DNA of 34,808 nucleotides from NCBI GenBank assembly GCA_024642465.1, contig JAHEBA010000034.1:1-34808 (forward strand). Reading direction: 5' to 3'. Position 1 is the stretch's first letter. Each line of letters begins with the position of its first letter. Shown here one piece after another: positions 13,890 through 21,976 of the stretch. A program made the translations under genes and the position numbers. The stretch comes from Alphaproteobacteria bacterium. GTDB lineage: Bacteria; Pseudomonadota; Alphaproteobacteria; Rhizobiales; Aestuariivirgaceae. The notes under the pieces are model-generated. The model had not been told where the DNA came from, did no database searches, and was given only the letters and a program-made list of their open reading frames with translations.

Positions 13890-15008
13890 ATGACTGACGT
13901 CCTTCACAGAACCTCCCGCGGCAGATGGGGACCGCGCGGCACCGCTGCGGCGGCATTTGCCTCGTCGGTGACCTTCGACGACGTGTCGCTGGCGTTCGGC
14001 GAGACGGAGGCCGTGCGCAACGTGTCATTTGAGCTCAAGCAGGGCGAGATCATCTGCCTGCTGGGGCCATCGGGTTGCGGCAAGTCCACGCTGATGCGGC
14101 TGGCTGCCGGCGTTGAGCGTCCGGACTCGGGCCGCATCCTGCTGGACAATGTGGAGGTGGCCTCGGACAAGACGTTCGTGCCGCCGGAAAAGCGCTCGGT
14201 CGGGCTGATGTTCCAGGACTATGCCCTGTTTCCACACCTCACGGTGCTGGGCAATGTCACGTTCGGGCTGATGGGAGTGGACCGCAAGAGCGCCGACAGT
14301 GCAGCACATTCAGCGCTGCTGCGCGTCGGGCTGGACCATCTGGCTCAGTCCTATCCACATGAGCTGTCGGGCGGCGAGCAGCAGCGCGTTGCGCTTGCAA
14401 GGGCGATCGTGCCGCGTCCTGCCGTGCTGCTGATGGACGAGCCGTTCTCCGGTCTCGACCAGCGGCTGCGCGAGCACGTGCGCCACGAGACGCTCGCAAT
14501 CCTCAAGGAAACTCGGGCGAGCTCGATACTCGTAACCCACGACCCCGAAGAAGCCATGGGCATGGCTGACCGCATCGTGCTGATGCGAGAGGGCCGAGTG
14601 GTGCAGATCGGCACGCCGGACGATCTTTACCGGCATCCAGCCGACCCGCAGGCGGCGCGCTTCTTCTCGGACGTGAACGAACTGCGGGTGCGGGTGGTCG
14701 ATGGACATGCCGAAACGCCGCTCGGCAACTTTTCTGCGCCGGGGGCGGAGGAAGGCGGGCCGGTGCTTGTGATGCTGCGGCCACAGGCCTTTGTTCGGAC
14801 CACTGATGGATTTGAAGGCGCGCTGCCGGCAACTGTGGTCGACCTGCGCTATCTCGGCGACAAGGTGGAGTTGTCGCTGCAGTTCGAAGGCCTCAATGAG
14901 GTTGTGTTTGCCCGGGTGGCGACCACCGGTTGCCCGAAACTGGGTGACACGGCGTGGTTCCGGCTCGACCCCGACCACGTTTTGGTATTTGACAAACCGG
15001 GCGAATGA
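13890..15008 (+). CDS. Orphan ABC transporter ATPase (FbpC/PotA-like)
   Basis: 372 residues. ATPase core: Walker A GPSGCGKS (59-66), Q-loop FQD (108-110), signature LSGGEQQR (159-166), Walker B LLMDEP (180-185), switch His217. The C-terminal part (about 250-372) is a TOBE-type regulatory domain, as in ferric-iron, spermidine and sulfate importers. The substrate is unknown, because no permease or binding-protein gene lies in the window. About 25 residues (RTSRGRWGPRGTAAAAFASS) precede the usual VTFDDVSLAF start, so the true start might be internal; the ATG at 13890 is the one consistent with the preceding gap. It is inserted between scpB and tatA, which often adjoin one another. Confidence 0.85.
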   Translation: MTDVLHRTSRGRWGPRGTAAAAFASSVTFDDVSLAFGETEAVRNVSFELKQGEIICLLGPSGCGKSTLMRLAAGVERPDSGRILLDNVEVASDKTFVPPEKRSVGLMFQDYALFPHLTVLGNVTFGLMGVDRKSADSAAHSALLRVGLDHLAQSYPHELSGGEQQRVALARAIVPRPAVLLMDEPFSGLDQRLREHVRHETLAILKETRASSILVTHDPEEAMGMADRIVLMREGRVVQIGTPDDLYRHPADPQAARFFSDVNELRVRVVDGHAETPLGNFSAPGAEEGGPVLVMLRPQAFVRTTDGFEGALPATVVDLRYLGDKVELSLQFEGLNEVVFARVATTGCPKLGDTAWFRLDPDHVLVFDKPGE

Positions 15009-15060
15009 CCCCACTTGAGCCCGGTGGTAACGTCACTTCCGGAAGCGGCTTGCGGCTTTG

Positions 15061-15089
15061 TTGCGGCGCTCATACCTTTCTGCGATAGT
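15061..15089 (+). promoter_or_regulatory. Predicted promoter for tatABC
   Basis: TTGCGG (15061-15066), 17-bp spacer, GATAGT (15084-15089), giving a start near 15096 and a leader of about 50 nt before tatA. It lies in the 137-nt gap after the ABC ATPase gene. Confidence 0.4.
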
Positions 15090-15145
15090 GCGCCCACTTT
15101 TCAGATTGGCTCGGGTGGAGCCTCACGCGTGTAGGGAGAATTCTC

Positions 15146-15379
15146 ATGTCTATCGGACCGTGGCAAATCATCATCATCGTGTTGCTGCTGGTCATTCTGT
15201 TTGGCCGGGGCAAGATCTCCGAGCTGATGGGTGACGTTGCCAAGGGCATCAAGAGCTTCAAGAAGGGCATTGCCGAAGACGTCGACGATGCGAAGGACAG
15301 CGCGGCTGAAACCGCCAAGACCATCGAGCACGACGCCGAGGAAGCCATCGAGAAGGTCAAGGACAAGGCCAAGGGCTGA
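15146..15379 (+). CDS. tatA: Sec-independent translocase pore subunit TatA
   Basis: 77 residues. An N-terminal membrane helix (about 5-19) is followed by the FGRGK hinge (19-23) and an amphipathic helix ([19 protein letters not shown]), with a Lys/Glu/Asp-rich tail. TatA oligomers form the pore of the twin-arginine translocase for folded proteins; the L,D-transpeptidase at 3478-4110 is a likely client. A good ribosome-binding site (AGGGAG) precedes the ATG. The gap to tatB is 92 nt and carries several hairpins. Confidence 0.93.
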   Translation: MSIGPWQIIIIVLLLVILFGRGKISELMGDVAKGIKSFKKGIAEDVDDAKDSAAETAKTIEHDAEEAIEKVKDKAKG

Positions 15380-15398
15380 CGTCCTTTTTCTTGTGACT

Positions 15399-15440
15399 GC
15401 GGCCGGGCCGCGCTGCCCGGCGGGCAGACGGACTTGTCCG
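15399..15440 (+). other. Three tandem hairpins between tatA and tatB
   Basis: GCGGCC-G-GGCCGC (15399-15411), CTGCCC-GGC-GGGCAG (15413-15427) and CGGAC-TT-GTCCG (15429-15440) follow each other almost without spacing. A T-rich run (CCTTTTTC) comes before them, just after the tatA stop. Such elements often protect the upstream message or slow read-through, which would favour TatA over TatB and TatC. Confidence 0.45.
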
Positions 15441-15471
15441 CGTTGCCCCTGCGTACTGGAACGCAAGCTTC

Positions 15472-15831
15472 ATGTTTGACTTCGGCATAGGCAGTTCGGA
15501 ACTGATCGTTCTGGCGGTGATTGCGCTGATCGTCATCGGCCCGCGCGACCTGCCCAAGGTATTGCGGACGGTCGGGCAGGTGATGACCAAGGTGCGTGGG
15601 CTTGCCCGCGAGTTTCAGGGTCACATCGAGGAGGCCGCCAAGGAAGCCGGTCTCGACGATCTCAAGAAGGACATCAACCAGGCCACCAGCGGCATGTCTG
15701 CCAAGAGCCTGCTGGACGACAAGCCGCGCACGCCCGGCAAGGTCGACAAGCCTGCATCTGCAGAAACGCCCAAGACCGCCGACGCAAAGCCTGCCGCCAA
15801 ACCGGCAAAGACGGAAGCCGACAAGGCATGA
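15472..15831 (+). CDS. tatB: Twin-arginine translocase subunit TatB
   Basis: 119 residues. It starts [20 protein letters not shown], with the family's conserved E at position 10 and membrane helix, then the [13 protein letters not shown] hinge (24-36), a long amphipathic helix, and a Lys/Ala/Pro-rich tail of about 45 residues. TatB with TatC recognises twin-arginine signals. It overlaps tatC by 4 nt (ATGA), implying translational coupling. Confidence 0.93.
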   Translation: MFDFGIGSSELIVLAVIALIVIGPRDLPKVLRTVGQVMTKVRGLAREFQGHIEEAAKEAGLDDLKKDINQATSGMSAKSLLDDKPRTPGKVDKPASAETPKTADAKPAAKPAKTEADKA

Positions 15832-16667
15832 GCAAGCGCAACGAAACCGACGAGGCCGAGATCGAGGCCTCCAGTGCCCCGCTGATCGAGCACCTGGCGG
15901 AACTGCGCACCCGGCTGATCAAGTCGGTGATCGGTTTTGCCATTGCCTTCGTGGTGTCGTTCTACTTCGCCGACAAGATCTTCAATTTCCTGCTGCTGCC
16001 CTACCAGTGGGCGGTCGGCGAGAACGCGGAAGACCTGAGGCTGATCTTCACCGCGCCGCAGGAGTTCTTCTTCACCCAGCTCAAGATCGGGCTGTTCGGC
16101 GGGCTGTTCCTCGCCTTTCCCGTCATAGCCACGCAGATCTACATGTTCGTGGCGCCGGGCCTTTACCGCAATGAGCGCGCCGCGTTCAAGCCGTACCTAT
16201 ATGCCACGCCGGTGCTGTTCGTGATGGGGGCGGCGCTGGTGTTCTTCATGATCATGCCGATCGCCATGCGGTTCTTCATATCGTTCCAGCAGTCCGGGGC
16301 GGAAGGCCAGGCGGTGATCGAGCTTCTGCCCAAGGTGTCGGAGTATCTCAGCCTGACCATGACGCTGATCCTGGCGTTCGGCATCTGCTTCCAGATGCCC
16401 GTCATCCTGACGCTGCTCGGACGCATCGGCATCGTGACCTCCGACGGCCTGCGGGAAAAGCGCAAGTACGCCATCGTGGCGGTGTTTGCAGCCGCTGCCG
16501 TTTTCACCCCGCCTGACCCGTTCTCGCAACTGGGCCTGGGTATTCCGCTTCTGCTTCTGTACGAGGCTTCGATCATCACCGTTCGCATGGTGGAGAAGAA
16601 GCAGGCCGCCGAACGCGAGGCGGAAGAGGACGATGAAGAAGCCGCCAGCGAAAGTGGCACGGCCTGA
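15828..16667 (+). CDS. tatC: Twin-arginine translocase receptor TatC
   Basis: 279 residues, six hydrophobic segments. Family landmarks: [16 protein letters not shown] (17-32) before helix 1, the [15 protein letters not shown] loop and helix 2, [21 protein letters not shown], and [19 protein letters not shown] near helices 5 and 6. A Glu-rich cytoplasmic tail (ERE, EEDDEEA) ends the protein. TatC is the signal-peptide receptor. It overlaps the tatB stop by 4 nt. Confidence 0.95.
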   Translation: MSKRNETDEAEIEASSAPLIEHLAELRTRLIKSVIGFAIAFVVSFYFADKIFNFLLLPYQWAVGENAEDLRLIFTAPQEFFFTQLKIGLFGGLFLAFPVIATQIYMFVAPGLYRNERAAFKPYLYATPVLFVMGAALVFFMIMPIAMRFFISFQQSGAEGQAVIELLPKVSEYLSLTMTLILAFGICFQMPVILTLLGRIGIVTSDGLREKRKYAIVAVFAAAAVFTPPDPFSQLGLGIPLLLLYEASIITVRMVEKKQAAEREAEEDDEEAASESGTA

Positions 16668-16708
16668 CGGCGTTTTGCGCCTGATCAACGGTGAGCCTTC
16701 CCGCCCGC

Positions 16709-16737
16709 TTTACGTTGTCACATGAGCCGCCTATACA
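16709..16737 (+). promoter_or_regulatory. Predicted promoter for serS
   Basis: TTTACG (16709-16714), 17-bp spacer, TATACA (16732-16737), a good sigma-70-type match in the 132-nt tatC-serS gap. Transcription would begin near 16744, leaving a leader of about 55 nt that folds into a hairpin. Confidence 0.5.
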
Positions 16738-16742
16738 GGCCG

Positions 16743-16766
16743 CAACGTCCGGCTTTTGCCGGGTTG
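16743..16766 (+). other. Hairpin in the serS leader
   Basis: CCGGC-TTTT-GCCGG, extended after a 2-nt bulge by CAAC/GTTG. It begins at the predicted transcription start. No T-tract follows directly, so it looks like a 5' stabilising or regulatory stem rather than a terminator; it is not a T-box. Confidence 0.3.
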
Positions 16767-16799
16767 TGATTCATCCACGTCTTGCGAGTGACTTTTCCC

Positions 16800-18077
16800 A
16801 TGTTCGATATCCGCTGGATTCGTGAAAACCCCGAGGCTTTTGATGCAGGCCTCGCCCGGCGCGGGCTTGAGCCACAGTCCGCCCGGCTGATCGCGCTGGA
16901 CGAGGCGCGCCGCACCCATGTGCAGAAGCTGCAGGATGCCCAGGCCCGCCGCAATGCGGCCTCCAAAGAAGTCGGTGCCGCGATGGGGGCCGGCGACAAG
17001 GACAAGGCCGAGGTGCTGAAGGCCGAGGTGGGCGAACTGAAGAGCTTCATCCAGTCGGGGGAAGAGGAAGAGCGCAAGCTCACGGACGCCCTGACCGAGG
17101 CGCTGTCCACGCTGCCCAACCTGCCGCTGGACGAAGCGCCGGACGGAGCGGGAGAAGAAGACAACAAGGAAGTGCGCAAGGTCGGAGAGCCGAAGCAGTA
17201 CGGCTTCGAGCCCAAACAGCACTTCGAACTGGGCGAAGCCCTCGGCCTGATGGACTTCGAGGCGGCGGCCCGCATGTCGGGCGCGCGCTTCACGGTGCTG
17301 AAGGGCAAGCTGGCCCGGCTTGAACGCGCCATCGGCCAGTTCATGCTGGACCTGCAGACCGGCGAGCACGGCTACATCGAGGTCAACCCGCCGCTGCTGG
17401 TGCGTGATGAGGCGATGTATGGCACCGGCCAGCTGCCGAAGTTTGCCGATGACCTGTTCCGCACCACCGATGACCGCTGGCTGATCCCGACGGCTGAAGT
17501 GTCGCTGACCAACCTGGTGCGCGAGCAGATTCTGGAACCATCGCAATTACCCATGCGGGTGAGCGCGCTGACGCCATGCTTCCGCGCCGAAGCCGGGGCG
17601 GCCGGACGCGACACGCGCGGCATGATCCGCCAGCACCAGTTCCCCAAGGTGGAAATGGTGTCCATAACCGCGCCGGATGACAGCCGTGCCGAGCTCGACC
17701 GGATGACGGGCTGCGCCGAGGAAGTGCTCAAGCGGCTGGGACTGCCTTACCGCGTGATTGCCCTGTGCACCGGCGATATGGGCTTCGGCGCGCGGCTCAC
17801 CTTCGACATCGAGGTGTGGCTGCCCGGCCAGAACGCCTACCGCGAAATCTCGTCCTGCTCCGTCTGCGGCGATTTCCAGGCGCGTCGCATGAACGCGCGG
17901 GTACGCGATGAAAGCGGCAAAGGCACCCAGTTCGTTCACACCCTGAACGGTTCCGGCCTTGCCGTGGGCCGCACGCTGATCGCGGTGATGGAGAACTACC
18001 AGCAGGTCGACGGCAGCATTGCCGTGCCGGACGTGTTGAAGCCCTACATGGGCGGCGTCGAGGTGATAGGCGCATGA
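16800..18077 (+). CDS. serS: Seryl-tRNA synthetase
   Basis: 425 residues, full length. The N-terminal coiled-coil arm (about 25-105) holds tRNA-Ser; [22 protein letters not shown] is the typical start. Class II motif 2 is [22 protein letters not shown] (in part), with TAEVSLTN before it, and motif 3 is the [12 protein letters not shown] segment. It charges tRNA-Ser, and tRNA-Sec where present. The ATG at 16800 is preferred; a TTG at 16782 in frame would add six residues. It overlaps surE by 4 nt. Confidence 0.95.
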   Translation: MFDIRWIRENPEAFDAGLARRGLEPQSARLIALDEARRTHVQKLQDAQARRNAASKEVGAAMGAGDKDKAEVLKAEVGELKSFIQSGEEEERKLTDALTEALSTLPNLPLDEAPDGAGEEDNKEVRKVGEPKQYGFEPKQHFELGEALGLMDFEAAARMSGARFTVLKGKLARLERAIGQFMLDLQTGEHGYIEVNPPLLVRDEAMYGTGQLPKFADDLFRTTDDRWLIPTAEVSLTNLVREQILEPSQLPMRVSALTPCFRAEAGAAGRDTRGMIRQHQFPKVEMVSITAPDDSRAELDRMTGCAEEVLKRLGLPYRVIALCTGDMGFGARLTFDIEVWLPGQNAYREISSCSVCGDFQARRMNARVRDESGKGTQFVHTLNGSGLAVGRTLIAVMENYQQVDGSIAVPDVLKPYMGGVEVIGA

Positions 18078-18871
18078 CCGGCATGCTCACCCACCCGGAC
18101 GGCAAGCCCTGGCGCATTCTGCTGGCCAATGACGACGGCATCAATGCGCCGGGCCTCGAGGTGCTTGAGGCCATCGCTGCGGAACTGTCGGACGATGTCT
18201 GGGTGGTGGCGCCCGAGCGCGAGCAGTCGGGGGCAGGGCGCTCGATCTCGCTGTCTCACCCGTTGCGCATGCGCAAGCTGGGCCCGCGCAAGTTCGCCGT
18301 CGAGGGAACGCCGGCCGACAGCGTGCTGATGGGCGTGCGCCACATCCTGCCGGATGAGCCGGACCTCATCCTGTCCGGCGTCAACCGGGGGCAGAACATT
18401 GCCGACGACGTGACCTATTCAGGCACCATTGCCGCTGCCATGGAAGGCACCGCACTTGGCATCAAGTCGTTTGCGCTGAGCCAGACCTATGGCATCAACG
18501 GTTCGGATGTGCCGTGGGACACCGGCCGCAAGCACGGGGCGGACATCGTGCGGCGGCTGGCGGACGTCGAGATCGGCCCGGGCGTGCTGCTCAACATCAA
18601 CTTCCCGGACTGTGGCCCGGACGAGGTGAAGGGTACCGAGTTCACCCGCCAGGGCAAGCGTGACCAGAACCTGCTCATGCTCGACCAGCGCACCGACGCG
18701 CGCGGGCGCGACTATTTCTGGATCGGCTTCAAGCGGCACCAGTCCGATCCGCCGGCGGGTACGGACCTGCACGCGGTATACAACGGCATGATTTCGGTGA
18801 CGCCGCTGCACACCAACCTGACCCAGATCGACACGCTGATGCATCTCAACAGTCTGGGCAACAACGGCTAG
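18074..18871 (+). CDS. surE: 5'/3'-nucleotidase SurE
   Basis: 265 residues. The metal-binding N-terminus [14 protein letters not shown] (14-27) and later [13 protein letters not shown] and [25 protein letters not shown] are diagnostic for SurE. It is a divalent-metal nucleoside 5'/3'-monophosphatase linked to stationary-phase survival and commonly paired with pcm, as here. It starts inside the serS stop (ATGA). A second ATG three codons in is an alternative. Confidence 0.94.
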   Translation: MTGMLTHPDGKPWRILLANDDGINAPGLEVLEAIAAELSDDVWVVAPEREQSGAGRSISLSHPLRMRKLGPRKFAVEGTPADSVLMGVRHILPDEPDLILSGVNRGQNIADDVTYSGTIAAAMEGTALGIKSFALSQTYGINGSDVPWDTGRKHGADIVRRLADVEIGPGVLLNINFPDCGPDEVKGTEFTRQGKRDQNLLMLDQRTDARGRDYFWIGFKRHQSDPPAGTDLHAVYNGMISVTPLHTNLTQIDTLMHLNSLGNNG

Positions 18872-18910
18872 GGCGGCACCAGCCGGCACAACGGGGCGCG
18901 GGAAACGGCC

Positions 18911-19555
18911 ATGGCCGCCACGGATCAACAGAAGATCGAACTGGTTATGGGCCTGCGCGCTGCCGGCATCCGCGATACGCGCGTGCTGGCTGCGATCGAG
19001 ACAGTGCCGCGCGAGATGTTCGTGCCCGAGGCCTTCAGGGATCTTGCCTATGCCGACCAGGCGCTGCCCATCGAGTGCGGGCAGACACTGTCGCAACCCT
19101 TCATCGTGGCGTTCATGACCGACCGGCTGAAGGTGGGCGAGCGCATGAAGGTGCTCGAAGTGGGAACCGGCTCAGGCTATCAGACGGCGATTCTCGCCCA
19201 GCTGTGCCGCCGGGTCTACACCATGGAGCGATACCGGACATTAATGAAGCAGGCGGAGACGCGGTTCAGGGAACTGCGGCTCGCCAACGTCACCACGGTG
19301 CTCGGAGACGGCGGAAGGGGCTGGCCCGCGCAAGCCCCGTTCGACCGTATCATCGTCACCGCTGCGGCCAAGAAGCTGCCGCGCAAGCTGCTCGAACAAC
19401 TGGCGGTGGGCGGTATCATGGTCATTCCGGTCGAGGTGCCGCCGGGCCGGCAGGAACTCCTGCGCATCACCCGAACGGACGATGGTTTCGAGCGCGAAAG
19501 CCTGTTGCCGGTAAGGTTTGTGCCGCTGGTGGAAGGTATTGCAAAGGGGATGTGA
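18911..19555 (+). CDS. pcm: Protein-L-isoaspartate O-methyltransferase
   Basis: 214 residues. The SAM-binding motif I is VLEVGTGSGYQTAILAQL (about 81-98). The upstream segments VPREMFVPEAFRDLAYADQALPIECGQTLSQPFIVA and the post-motif RIIVTAAAKKLP are characteristic of the family. It methylates isoaspartyl residues so that aged proteins can be repaired. It begins 39 nt after surE, matching the conserved surE-pcm pair. Confidence 0.94.
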   Translation: MAATDQQKIELVMGLRAAGIRDTRVLAAIETVPREMFVPEAFRDLAYADQALPIECGQTLSQPFIVAFMTDRLKVGERMKVLEVGTGSGYQTAILAQLCRRVYTMERYRTLMKQAETRFRELRLANVTTVLGDGGRGWPAQAPFDRIIVTAAAKKLPRKLLEQLAVGGIMVIPVEVPPGRQELLRITRTDDGFERESLLPVRFVPLVEGIAKGM

Positions 19556-19565
19556 TCCCGATTTT
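19547..19565 (+). terminator. Weak terminator-like hairpin at the pcm stop
   Basis: GGGAT-GTG-ATCCC followed by GATTTT, overlapping the pcm stop codon. The stem is only 5 bp, so it would be inefficient; the next gene has a 128-nt upstream gap and probably its own promoter (TATACC near 19645 is a possible -10). Confidence 0.3.
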
Positions 19566-19683
19566 CCGCCAAAAACCCGCGAACGGTTGTGATCGCGTGC
19601 AAAATGCTCCGTCGATAAACCCCTCCTTAACCTAAACGCTTCACTATACCTCACAGTCCAGTCTGTCAGTTTGAGTTTGGGGT

Positions 19684-20982
19684 ATGGGTATGAGTATCGT
19701 CACCTGCGGCCACAAGTCCGCCACCAGAATTTCCCGTCTTTTCGTATTCACCGCCGCCGCGGCCATGCTTGCAGGCTGCTCCGGTTCGGTCGACCGCTTT
19801 GCCGACTATCCGGGCATCGCGACCAGTTCCGTCTCCAAGAAGGAAACGAAGACCGCCGCGGTCGACTCGGTGCAGTCGTCGCCGCTGACCGGCGACCGCG
19901 TCGCTACCGCGCGCCCGTCCTGGCAGAATGCGCCTTCTCCCAATGCGGGCTACACGCCGCCGGCACCGGTCTACAACCAGGCACCTCGTCAGCAGGCCTA
20001 CAATGCACCTGCGCCCTCGTATCAGCCGGCACAGAACGGCAGCATCACCGTGCAGCCCGGCCAGACCATGTACTCGCTGGCCCGCGCCAATGGCCTGACG
20101 GTTAGCCAGCTTGCCCGTGCCAACAACATCTCCGCACCTTACACCCTGTCTGTCGGCCAGCGCCTGACGGTGCCCGGCGCCTCCAAGCCGGTGTCGCCGC
20201 AGCCGACGGTGCAGACCGCTGCTGCCCCGGTACAGCACTCGGTCAACGTGTCGTCGCAGCAACAGAGCGGCAGCCACGTGGTTCGTGCGGGTGAAACCAT
20301 GTACTCGCTTGGCCGGACCTATAATGTGCATCCGCACGACATTGCCCGCGCCAACGGTCTGTCCATCAGCGCCGGTCTTAGCGTCGGCCAGCGGATCACC
20401 ATTCCGGGTGCATCCGGCGGCAGCCGTCCGGCATCGCCGATCGCCAACTCGGCCCCGACCAGCCTGCCGCAGCAGAACCTGGCGGCCCAGCAGGTTGCGC
20501 CGCAGCCACTGCCCGGACGGGTCGAAACGCAGCAGCAGCGCCAGCCGGTCACCGAACAGGTCGCTAAGGAGTCCGTTGATGGTAGCGGCAACGGCGTGTT
20601 CCGCTGGCCGGTTAAGGGCCGGGTGATCTCGAAGTTCGGTTCCAAGCCGAACAACACCAAGAACGAAGGCATCAACATCGCCGTGCCGGAAGGCACTGCC
20701 GTGCGCGCCGCCGAAGCCGGTGTCGTGGCCTATGCGGGCAACGAACTGAAGGGTTACGGCAACCTGGTGCTGATCCGCCACCAGAACGGCTGGGTCACGG
20801 CTTACGCCCACAACAGGGACCTGCTGGTCAAGCGCGGTGACACCGTGCGCCGCGGCGATGTCGTTGCCAAGGCCGGCTCGACCGGTTCTGTCACCAGCCC
20901 GCAGGTTCACTTCGAGGTTCGCCAGGGCGCCACCCCGGTCGATCCGCTGAAGTACCTGACCTCGCAGACTGCATCGAACTAG
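19684..20982 (+). CDS. NlpD-like lipoprotein: two LysM domains and a degenerate LytM (M23) domain
   Basis: 432 residues. A signal peptide with lipobox LAGC (Cys32) predicts an outer- or inner-membrane lipoprotein. A Pro/Gln/Ala-rich linker, LysM 1 (about 121-165) and LysM 2 (about 198-241) follow, each with the G-x-T-M-Y-S-L core and a shared Q-R-x-T-x-P-G-A end, then a second linker and a LytM domain (about 305-425). The usual zinc ligands are changed: NEGIN (327-331) replaces HxxxD, and Q-V-H (407-409) replaces HxH; His376 in YAHN remains. So it should not be an active endopeptidase but, like E. coli NlpD, an activator of cell-wall amidases at division. An ATG two codons in (19690) is an alternative start. 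Confidence 0.85.
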   Translation: MGMSIVTCGHKSATRISRLFVFTAAAAMLAGCSGSVDRFADYPGIATSSVSKKETKTAAVDSVQSSPLTGDRVATARPSWQNAPSPNAGYTPPAPVYNQAPRQQAYNAPAPSYQPAQNGSITVQPGQTMYSLARANGLTVSQLARANNISAPYTLSVGQRLTVPGASKPVSPQPTVQTAAAPVQHSVNVSSQQQSGSHVVRAGETMYSLGRTYNVHPHDIARANGLSISAGLSVGQRITIPGASGGSRPASPIANSAPTSLPQQNLAAQQVAPQPLPGRVETQQQRQPVTEQVAKESVDGSGNGVFRWPVKGRVISKFGSKPNNTKNEGINIAVPEGTAVRAAEAGVVAYAGNELKGYGNLVLIRHQNGWVTAYAHNRDLLVKRGDTVRRGDVVAKAGSTGSVTSPQVHFEVRQGATPVDPLKYLTSQTASN

Positions 20983-21015
20983 CTTCCAGCCCCCTGCAAA
21001 CTGGACTATCCGATG

Positions 21016-21043
21016 GGCCCGGTGCAATTGCCCCGGGCCTTTT
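21016..21043 (+). terminator. Intrinsic terminator after the LysM/LytM lipoprotein gene
   Basis: GGCCCGG-N10-CCGGGCC followed by TTTT: a 7-bp all-GC stem, 33 nt after the stop at 20982. A strong rho-independent terminator. Confidence 0.8.
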
Positions 21044-21059
21044 GACGATGTTAATATCC

Positions 21060-21089
21060 TTGCCAAGTGCGCCTTTCTGCCGATTATGG
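21060..21089 (+). promoter_or_regulatory. Possible promoter for the glutathione S-transferase gene
   Basis: TTGCCA (21060-21065), 18-bp spacer, TTATGG (21084-21089), just downstream of the terminator; the predicted leader is about 29 nt. A promoter is expected here because the upstream gene is terminated. Confidence 0.35.
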
Positions 21090-21124
21090 CCGCCACTGCG
21101 ACTCAATATGAAAGGAAGCGGCAA

Positions 21125-21787
21125 ATGATAGAAGTATGGGGCAGGCGCTCGTCCATCAACGTGCAGAAGGTGGTGTGGGCGCTTGAAGAGTGCGGGCAGA
21201 AGTTTGAACGCCACGCTGTCGGCGGCCAGTTCGGCGGCACCGACGACAAGGCATTCCTGAAGATGAACCCGAATGCGCTGGTGCCGGTAATGAAGGACGG
21301 CTCCATCACGCTGTATGAATCCAACGCCATCATGCGCTATCTCGCCCGCAAGTACGGCAAGGACTCGATCCGCCCGCGCGGCCAGAAGGCCTATGCGCTC
21401 GCTGACCAGTGGACCGACTGGACGGCTACCACGCTGAACCCGCAAATGTTCACCGTGCTGGTGAAGCAGGTGCGCTGCAAGCCCGAGGATGCCGACCCGG
21501 CAGCCGTCAAGGTTGCCGCGAAGAACCTGGAGAACCTGTTCAAGACGGCCAACCGCGCCATCGGCAAGAAGCCCTGGCTGACCGGGCGCCACTTCACCTA
21601 TGCCGACATCGCGCTGGGCGCCTTCTACTGGCGTTACAAGCAGTTCGACATAAAGCATGCCAACACGCCGAACCTCGACCGCTGGCTGGAGCAGATCAAG
21701 GAACGCCCTGCCTTCCAGAAGTGGGGCATGGTGCCCGTCGGCACGAACAACGACGAGTGGCTTGCCAACGAGAAGAAGCTGGGCTGA
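21125..21787 (+). CDS. Glutathione S-transferase family protein
   Basis: 220 residues. The thioredoxin-like N-terminal domain (1-80) has RRSSINVQKVVWALEE, where the Ser pair aligns with the catalytic Ser of theta/beta-like GSTs, then ALVPVMKDG with the cis-proline and LYESNAIMRYLA for glutathione binding. The C-terminal helical domain has PWLTGRHFTYADIALG, the N-capping box motif. Probable glutathione conjugation or reduction of an electrophile; substrate unknown. Start at 21125, with AAAGGA upstream; an ATG at 21086 has no such site. It is a single-gene unit, bounded by terminators on both sides. Confidence 0.88.
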   Translation: MIEVWGRRSSINVQKVVWALEECGQKFERHAVGGQFGGTDDKAFLKMNPNALVPVMKDGSITLYESNAIMRYLARKYGKDSIRPRGQKAYALADQWTDWTATTLNPQMFTVLVKQVRCKPEDADPAAVKVAAKNLENLFKTANRAIGKKPWLTGRHFTYADIALGAFYWRYKQFDIKHANTPNLDRWLEQIKERPAFQKWGMVPVGTNNDEWLANEKKLG

Positions 21788-21813
21788 TCTGCCCTGCATT
21801 ATCGCAATGGAAG

Positions 21814-21843
21814 GGCCGGGTGGCATGCGCTGCCCGGCCTTTT
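21814..21843 (+). terminator. Intrinsic terminator after the glutathione S-transferase gene
   Basis: GGCCGGG-N12-CCCGGCC followed by TTTT, 27 nt after the stop. Its arms resemble those of the terminator at 21016-21043 with the GC order changed. Confidence 0.8.
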
Positions 21844-21844
21844 C

Positions 21845-21960
21845 TACAGACACTCCTGATTAGAAATTTCAAAACCCACGATTAGATATCAAATATTTTT
21901 CCTAAGTTCAGAAATCGGCTAGTTTGCCGTCTTGCCAGCTTCGGTGATGAACAGGCTGGC
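21845..21960 (+). promoter_or_regulatory. AT-rich upstream region of the flavin monooxygenase-like gene
   Basis: About 115 nt with clearly lower GC than anything else in the window (for example ATTAGATATCAAATATTTTT near 21880-21899). Several overlapping -10-like sequences are present and no single promoter stands out. The composition suggests a regulated promoter region or DNA of recent origin. Confidence 0.3.
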
Positions 21961-21976
21961 CCGCAAGGAGACAGGC

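Noticed and set aside
16743..16766. T-box or other amino-acid-sensing leader before serS
   Set aside because: The leader is only about 55 nt with one short stem, too small for a T-box, and T-boxes are not expected in alphaproteobacteria.
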